The position numbers and the translations under genes are program-made. Shown here in pieces: positions 5,991-6,073 of a DNA stretch of 6,073 bases. A model generated the notes under the pieces. It ran no database searches and was not told the origin of the DNA. It was given only the letters and a program-made list of their open reading frames with translations. The stretch is taken from contig JAEOUL010000181.1 of the NCBI GenBank assembly GCA_016839345.1, forward strand, positions 1 to 6,073, given 5' to 3'. This DNA is from Candidatus Thorarchaeota archaeon. Lineage in GTDB: Archaea > Asgardarchaeota > Thorarchaeia > Thorarchaeales > Thorarchaeaceae. Position 1 is the first letter of the stretch. Each line of letters begins with the position of its first letter.

Positions 5991-6023
5991 ATGAGCAATA
6001 CTCTGAGTGGGGTACCTCGATGA
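5991..6023 (+). other. Ten-codon ORF overlapping the rtcA start
   Basis: ATG at 5991 opens MSNTLSGVPR and stops with TGA at 6021-6023, overlapping the rtcA ATG as ATGA. Its ATG coincides with the transcript start predicted from the box A at 5960, so it could be read leaderlessly and feed ribosomes to rtcA. It may also be chance. Confidence 0.25.
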
Positions 6024-6073
6024 TAGAGATTGATGGCTCATATGGTGAGGGTGGTGGGCAAATCTTGCGTACA
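6020..6073 (+). CDS. rtcA: RNA 3'-terminal phosphate cyclase, N-terminal 18 residues only
   Basis: The frame from ATG 6020 reads MIEIDGSYGEGGGQILRT to the window edge. This is the characteristic opening of RtcA, with the glycine-rich SYGEGGGQ and the ILRT block. RtcA converts an RNA 3'-phosphate to a 2',3'-cyclic phosphate using ATP through a covalent His-AMP intermediate; the catalytic His lies beyond the window. Enzyme and RCL1-like members share this start, so the call is RtcA family, with RtcA likeliest in an archaeon. No in-frame alternative start lies between the upstream stop at 5984-5986 and this ATG. The local ribosome site is weak (GGGG, 6009-6012). The gene is divergent from nadM. 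Confidence 0.85.
   Translation, partial: MIEIDGSYGEGGGQILRT

Noticed and set aside
1..6073. tRNA, rRNA, C/D-box RNA, CRISPR repeats, insertion-sequence ends
   Set aside because: Gaps between genes are 64-147 bases and show no cloverleaf, paired C and D boxes, regularly spaced repeats or transposase remnants by eye.

Overview
The window looks like chromosomal DNA from an archaeon of moderate GC content. The evidence is an archaeal/eukaryotic-type prolyl-tRNA synthetase with a C-terminal zinc domain, an archaeal-type NMN adenylyltransferase, a MutS-family ATPase with an N-terminal helix-hairpin-helix (HhH) region and no Smr domain, and A/T-rich box-A-like elements at archaeal spacing. The VPS29-like phosphoesterase would fit an Asgard-type lineage, but I cannot place the organism from sequence alone and hold that idea weakly.

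Layout. Five genes run on the minus strand, read from right to left: NMN adenylyltransferase (5904-5380), prolyl-tRNA synthetase (5232-3754), a D-2-hydroxyacid dehydrogenase-family protein (TTG start, 3689-2706), a MutS2-like ATPase (2631-346), and a VPS29-like metallophosphoesterase that leaves the window at base 1. The last two overlap by four bases (ATGA). On the plus strand, the first 18 codons of RNA 3'-terminal phosphate cyclase (rtcA) begin at 6020, divergent from the adenylyltransferase. No gene-free stretch exceeds 150 bases.

Regulation seen. The nadM/rtcA divergent region holds a box A for each direction. The one for nadM implies an almost leaderless transcript and argues against a longer TTG-started form. 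The proS upstream region has a good box A about 130 bases before the gene, which implies a leader of about 105 nt with a near-direct repeat and a 10-codon upstream ORF. A perfect 11-bp inverted repeat brackets a box-A-like element just before the hydroxyacid dehydrogenase.

The genes do not form one obvious pathway. They cover NAD synthesis, tRNA charging, a 2-ketoacid/2-hydroxyacid redox step, DNA-structure processing and RNA end repair. The MutS2-like/phosphoesterase pair is the tightest functional unit. No mobile element, CRISPR array, tRNA or rRNA was seen. The points most worth checking are substituted active-site positions in the dehydrogenase and the synthetase, the bracketed promoter at 3714-3745, and a VPS29-like enzyme that keeps its metal ligands.
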